64,000 bases of DNA, from positions 12,313,001 through 12,377,000 of the forward strand of contig LR990054.1 in the NCBI GenBank assembly GCA_905147135.1, given 5' to 3'. The position numbers were made by a program, and so were the translations under genes. Below the pieces are notes generated by a model, which was not told the origin of the DNA, made no database searches, and saw nothing but the letters and a program-made list of their open reading frames with translations. Shown in pieces: positions 61,200 to 64,000 of the stretch (the first letter of the stretch is position 1; each line of letters opens with the position of its first letter). The stretch comes from Blastobasis lacticolella (lineage: Eukaryota > Arthropoda > Insecta > Lepidoptera > Blastobasidae).

Positions 61200-62087
61200 T
61201 TTGTATTTCGTGATAGTTTATTCCATGAACGATTAAAATTTACAAGTCTTATTCGATACGATTGCGATAAACAATATACATAAAGGTACGTAACTACATT
61301 TCCATATTCAGGAGAGGAGATCCTCAAAAATACAGTTCACGTTTCTGCGGAAATCCGAGCCAAGTGTTCAAAGAAATTCTATCTTTATATTTCGTATACA
61401 TCCTTCGTCATATCGGCGGCGAGAGTAGGACTCCGTTGTATTTTTATATACCCCTATAGCATTACCATACATAAAAGAGAAAAGATATGTTTTGTTGCAA
61501 GATCTGATATGATCGACGTTTGAATATTTGAAACCTTCGAAGTCTCCAAATCAACCTAAGCGGTGAATTACTTTAACCTTACATGTCTAGCCATAAGTCG
61601 AAAATCGAAAAATGTACACAGTTAAAATTTACAACAATACTTACAATAAATATATCACAGATTTTTACAAAAACAAAACTGACACACATAGACGCAGAGT
61701 ATTCATGAGCCCAATTTGAGCGGTTCATCAATTAGTTTGGGCGACAATTTATATAAAAAATCTACACGACTAATATCAATCTAGCAACCGAACTATATAG
61801 TGAAGTATTTACAGGAATATGACAACAGTATTTACAAAACCTACCTTATTGTAGCTTTCATGTAGTGATTTCGTATAGTCCTGCAATAATGTCAAATGTA
61901 CGTGTAAACTGTGTATATCAAGACTGGTGTATCGCTTCCACACATCTTTTGCAAGAAGAGATTTATATCTCTTAAAACTTCATACCTATACGAAATCACT
62001 ATTGAATTCAATCTTTGGATAGTTCACATAACTTAAATTCATACTAAGTTTATCTTCGTTAACTAGCCTATCAGCGGGTGCAGTCTG
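61200..62087 (-). other. kn: probable 3' UTR of the distal collier isoform
   Basis: AT-rich, non-coding sequence directly after the TAA stop of the distal last exon. No recognisable repeats interrupt it, unlike most of the window. The first canonical AATAAA I find on the minus strand is at 61217-61222, so a 3' UTR of roughly 870 bp is plausible. The extent is inferred, not shown. Confidence 0.45.
61217..61222 (-). promoter_or_regulatory. candidate poly(A) signal for the distal collier isoform
   Basis: AATAAA on the minus strand (TTTATT on the plus), about 870 bp beyond the stop of the distal last exon. It is the first canonical hexamer I found downstream of that stop. Confidence 0.4.
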
Positions 62088-62191
62088 TTATTTTGAAGCG
62101 AGCGGCACAGTCTGGGCGTACTGCTGAGCGCTACACGTCGGTAGCGAGAATGGGTTTACGCTGAAAGGCGACGACACTAAACCTCCCATTC
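62088..62191 (-). CDS. kn: collier/knot, distal alternative last exon
   Basis: A 104 bp coding exon on the minus strand, after acceptor GTTTGTTCACAG. Two bases complete an Arg codon with the last base of the exon at 63052-63189. Then 33 residues follow, MGGLVSSPFSVNPFSLPTC through to QTVPLASK, and a TAA stop at 62088-62090. The VSSPFSVNPFSLPTC core looks like the conserved C-terminal tail of insect COE proteins, which supports a real coding exon despite its small size (no long ORF betrays it). The intron from the previous exon is 860 bp and contains the other possible last exon. Choosing between the two would give isoforms with different tails; I recall that fly Collier also has two C-terminal isoforms. 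Confidence 0.87.
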
Positions 62192-62236
62192 CTGTGAACA
62201 AACGAAACGATATGTTCAGAAGAGCATACATAAAGC

Positions 62237-62242
62237 TTTATT
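62237..62242 (-). promoter_or_regulatory. candidate poly(A) signal for the proximal collier isoform
   Basis: AATAAA on the minus strand (TTTATT on the plus), about 240 bp after the TAG stop of the proximal last exon and 45 bp before the start of the distal last exon. An ATTAAA variant also occurs near 62318. The placement is what a self-contained alternative terminal exon would need. Confidence 0.45.
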
Positions 62243-62479
62243 CCGAAAAAGAAAAAGATCCAGGAATCAAGGAATTGAGTAGCATTCTGGTGGTTTGTTA
62301 ATATTATTCAGGAATTATTTAATGCAAAATACAACAGTGAAAGCAAAGTGAGAAGTCGACATTGAGTTCAGAGGTGTTGGCATGCAAATTGAAACAAATT
62401 GGTTTCCCCAACAAACGAAACGGAAAAACAAGACTCGCAAGAGAAATTAGAAAGGAAGCGAACTGAAAACAGAAATCTA

Positions 62480-62745
62480 CTAACACTGCACGGCGAGGTG
62501 CTGCCAATTGTGGTGAGCGGAGGCGCGCGGCGGGCTGTGCCGCACGAGGGCAAAGGCACTCCTCGACTTGGCCTCTTTGTCCTCCCCTTTCAGATCTCCG
62601 CATTTCGAATGAGTGTTTGCCGGACAGTCGGCGGCGCTCTTAGAATTTCTTTCAGTGTAATGCCCGCTATCTTTCGTGTTATACGCGTTATAGTGGTCAG
62701 ATAAGTGTCCATTCATGTTGCCGGGGTGGTACGGGCCCAAGGAAA
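62480..62745 (-). CDS. kn: collier/knot, proximal alternative last exon
   Basis: This 266 bp coding exon on the minus strand is preceded by a pyrimidine-rich acceptor (TTTTTGTCCCGTCCAG). Two bases join the open codon of the exon at 63052-63189 to give Leu. Then 87 residues run SLGPYHPGNMNGHLSDHYNA to NWQHLAVQC and a TAG stop (62480-62482). The tail is His/Asn/Tyr-rich at first and becomes charged (KGEDKEAKSR). It sits inside the intron that leads to the exon at 62088-62191, so the two would be mutually exclusive ends. Evidence is the phase match, the acceptor and the open frame. I am less certain of homology here than for the distal exon, and it could be a lineage-specific isoform tail. The roughly 240 bp below the stop carries a poly(A) signal. 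Confidence 0.72.
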
Positions 62746-63051
62746 CTGGACGGGACAAAAACCAAAGGGGTTAACACAAAAGGAGTGAAAATAACAGTGC
62801 AGAAAGCGTCAGAAATGTGAGCTCGGATTTCATTTGCGCTGTGACTGCGCGTTTCAATGTGACGTTTATATAACACACTAAGCAACATTACGAGTATTGA
62901 AACAGTTAATTAGAATTCTATGGTTAGATTTTACGATATCGTTAAATTTACGAAAAATTTAAACAAAAACGACAACGATTTCATAAAAAATAAAACCGAG
63001 CAAGACAATGAATGAGCAATTGTAGTAACTAGAAATATAACGTCATCTTAC

Positions 63052-63189
63052 GCGAGGTAGTGTTGAACAGTGAGGTAGGCGGCGCGGGATAGTGCTGTGG
63101 GTGTGGATAGGACGCAGTGGCGGCGTGCGGCGTGGACGCGGCGCTACAGTACCGCGGAGACACCGACCCCCCACTTCTAGCGTAGTCTT
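63052..63189 (-). CDS. kn: collier/knot, C-terminal region exon
   Basis: A 138 bp exon on the minus strand. It follows a good acceptor (TTTTTCTTTTAG) and its first two bases complete the codon left open by the exon at 63478-63652, giving the junction WTE-E-DYARSGG. It encodes 45 further residues, DYARSGGSVSPRY and onward, rich in Ser, Pro, His, Ala and Tyr. This composition and the SVSP motif match the EBF C-terminal transactivation region. It ends with one base before a strong GTAAGA donor (63046-63051). Reading through that donor would give only six more residues (KMTLYF after an Arg) before a stop, so splicing is the better model. The intron to the upstream exon is 288 bp (63190-63477). 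Two alternative downstream exons have matching phase. Confidence 0.9.
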
Positions 63190-63477
63190 CTAAAAGAAAA
63201 AGCCTGAGATCAACACGAAATTACCGTTAGGTTATCACGATAATACTCTAACTACTGGGTTTTGGAAGTCTTTCTTCGCAAATATAGACTGGTTATTGGA
63301 GCTTGTGTTATTAATTAGGAGCAAAGGGTGAAGTTGCATCTACATAATCATATTTTATTTTTCGGACTTTAAAAGTTTATTAGTCTTTTTTGGGGAGTTC
63401 AGATTTTAGTTTTAGATTATCTAAGACTATAACTACGAACTTCAGATTCTTATCCAGACATCACATACAAATATTAC

Positions 63478-63652
63478 CTTCAGTCCATTGCGACGCCGCC
63501 GTGTCCTGAACGCTCACGGCCAGTTGTCCCGAGTACGAATTGAATGGCATACTGGATGGTGGGGAGCGGGGACCTCCAAGACCGAGCTGGTTATTGCGAG
63601 GCATAGAGTAAAGCGCCTCAGCCAAGTCTGCCGCCCGTTTTAGGATGATCTC
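63478..63652 (-). CDS. kn: collier/knot (COE/EBF transcription factor), internal exon with HLH helix
   Basis: This 175 bp exon on the minus strand opens directly after an acceptor (pyrimidine-rich tract then CAG) with [20 protein letters not shown] recognise this as the very conserved helix of the helix-loop-helix dimerisation region in COE/EBF factors (vertebrate EBF1-4, fly Collier/Knot). After it comes a Gly/Pro/Ser-rich stretch and then [10 protein letters not shown], matching the start of the EBF C-terminal region. It holds 58 full codons and ends with one base before a GTAATA donor (63472-63477), so the next exon must supply two bases, and it does. COE proteins are nuclear, bind DNA as dimers and in insects act in head, muscle, wing, neural and blood-cell patterning. 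The DNA-binding and IPT/TIG exons must lie beyond base 64000. The in-frame residues upstream of the acceptor are intron and should not be included. Confidence 0.95.
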
Positions 63653-64000
63653 CTGTGCGGAAAAACTTGTGGTGAACGGGAGAGACAATACTGATGACTC
63701 ACAATGTGACAGCTAATATTTTCATTTTTGAAAACAAGGATCAGTATGTAGAATGTATATTAGTATGTCGGAGACGGTCAATAGTAATTTCTCTTTATTA
63801 TCTCAATACACTCGTCAAACTGTTTTGTTGAATATTTATTTCTCTGAAACTATAACCTTATGATGGAATTTAGGGAACTGTCCAATGGACCCATTCTCAT
63901 CTCCGATATTTAAGAAAAGACTCTGACAATTATTATCAACGTATAGTGAACACATAATTAAATAATCTGGGTATTATTTGACAAAATAATGTTTTTGAAT

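Noticed and set aside
62319..62704. ORFs of 94, 101 and 63 codons overlapping the proximal collier exon
   Set aside because: They are shadow frames of the minus-strand exon 62480-62745 and its 3' UTR. Splice phase supports only the frame used in the exon.
63653..63688. N-terminal residues of the ORF that contains the collier HLH exon
   Set aside because: The 12 codons before EIILKR lie upstream of a clear acceptor (CCGCACAG) and are intron translation.

Overview
This is a eukaryotic, almost certainly lepidopteran (moth or butterfly), genomic window. It is AT-rich and gene-poor, and it is crowded with short interspersed repeats of kinds I associate with Lepidoptera: tRNA-derived SINEs with GATGAT tails, 3'-end pieces of CR1/Jockey-like and R1-like LINEs, Helitron-like ends, and MITEs. 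I see no prokaryotic gene structure, CRISPR array or operon. Nearly all open reading frames here are short chance ORFs or translations of repeats.

The only host protein-coding gene I can support is at the right edge, on the minus strand. It is the 3' end of the single insect COE/EBF transcription factor gene, collier/knot. Three exon intervals read through with compatible splice phases: 63478-63652 (helix-loop-helix segment and start of the C-terminal region), 63052-63189 (Ser/Pro/His/Tyr-rich C-terminal region), and then one of two alternative last exons, 62480-62745 or 62088-62191. Each last exon has its own stop codon and a candidate poly(A) signal. The rest of the gene lies beyond base 64000.

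The remaining roughly 61 kb, downstream of collier, is intergenic (or possibly intronic to something unseen). It is a patchwork of mobile-element debris separated by unannotated AT-rich DNA. SINE family 1 has about a dozen copies, several with target-site duplications of 11-16 bp. SINE family 2 has three fuller and two 5'-truncated copies. A third SINE-like family (R3) also carries target-site duplications. One R1/Jockey-like LINE C-terminus and one CR1-like LINE C-terminus are recognisable as protein fossils.

Class II elements are clear too. A 1.46 kb hAT-like element (52516-53977) has an 8 bp target-site duplication and GGATATCCGG-rich subterminal arrays. A roughly 255 bp MITE is present twice. 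A roughly 160 bp MITE-like hairpin lies near 4.2 kb, and a 2.1 kb structure with 470-490 bp inverted arms lies at 13.2-15.3 kb. There is also a tandem array of roughly 140 bp units (24.95-25.5 kb), a long GT microsatellite and several perfect hairpins. A few GC-richer, repeat-free patches could be regulatory DNA of the collier locus, but that needs cross-species alignment.
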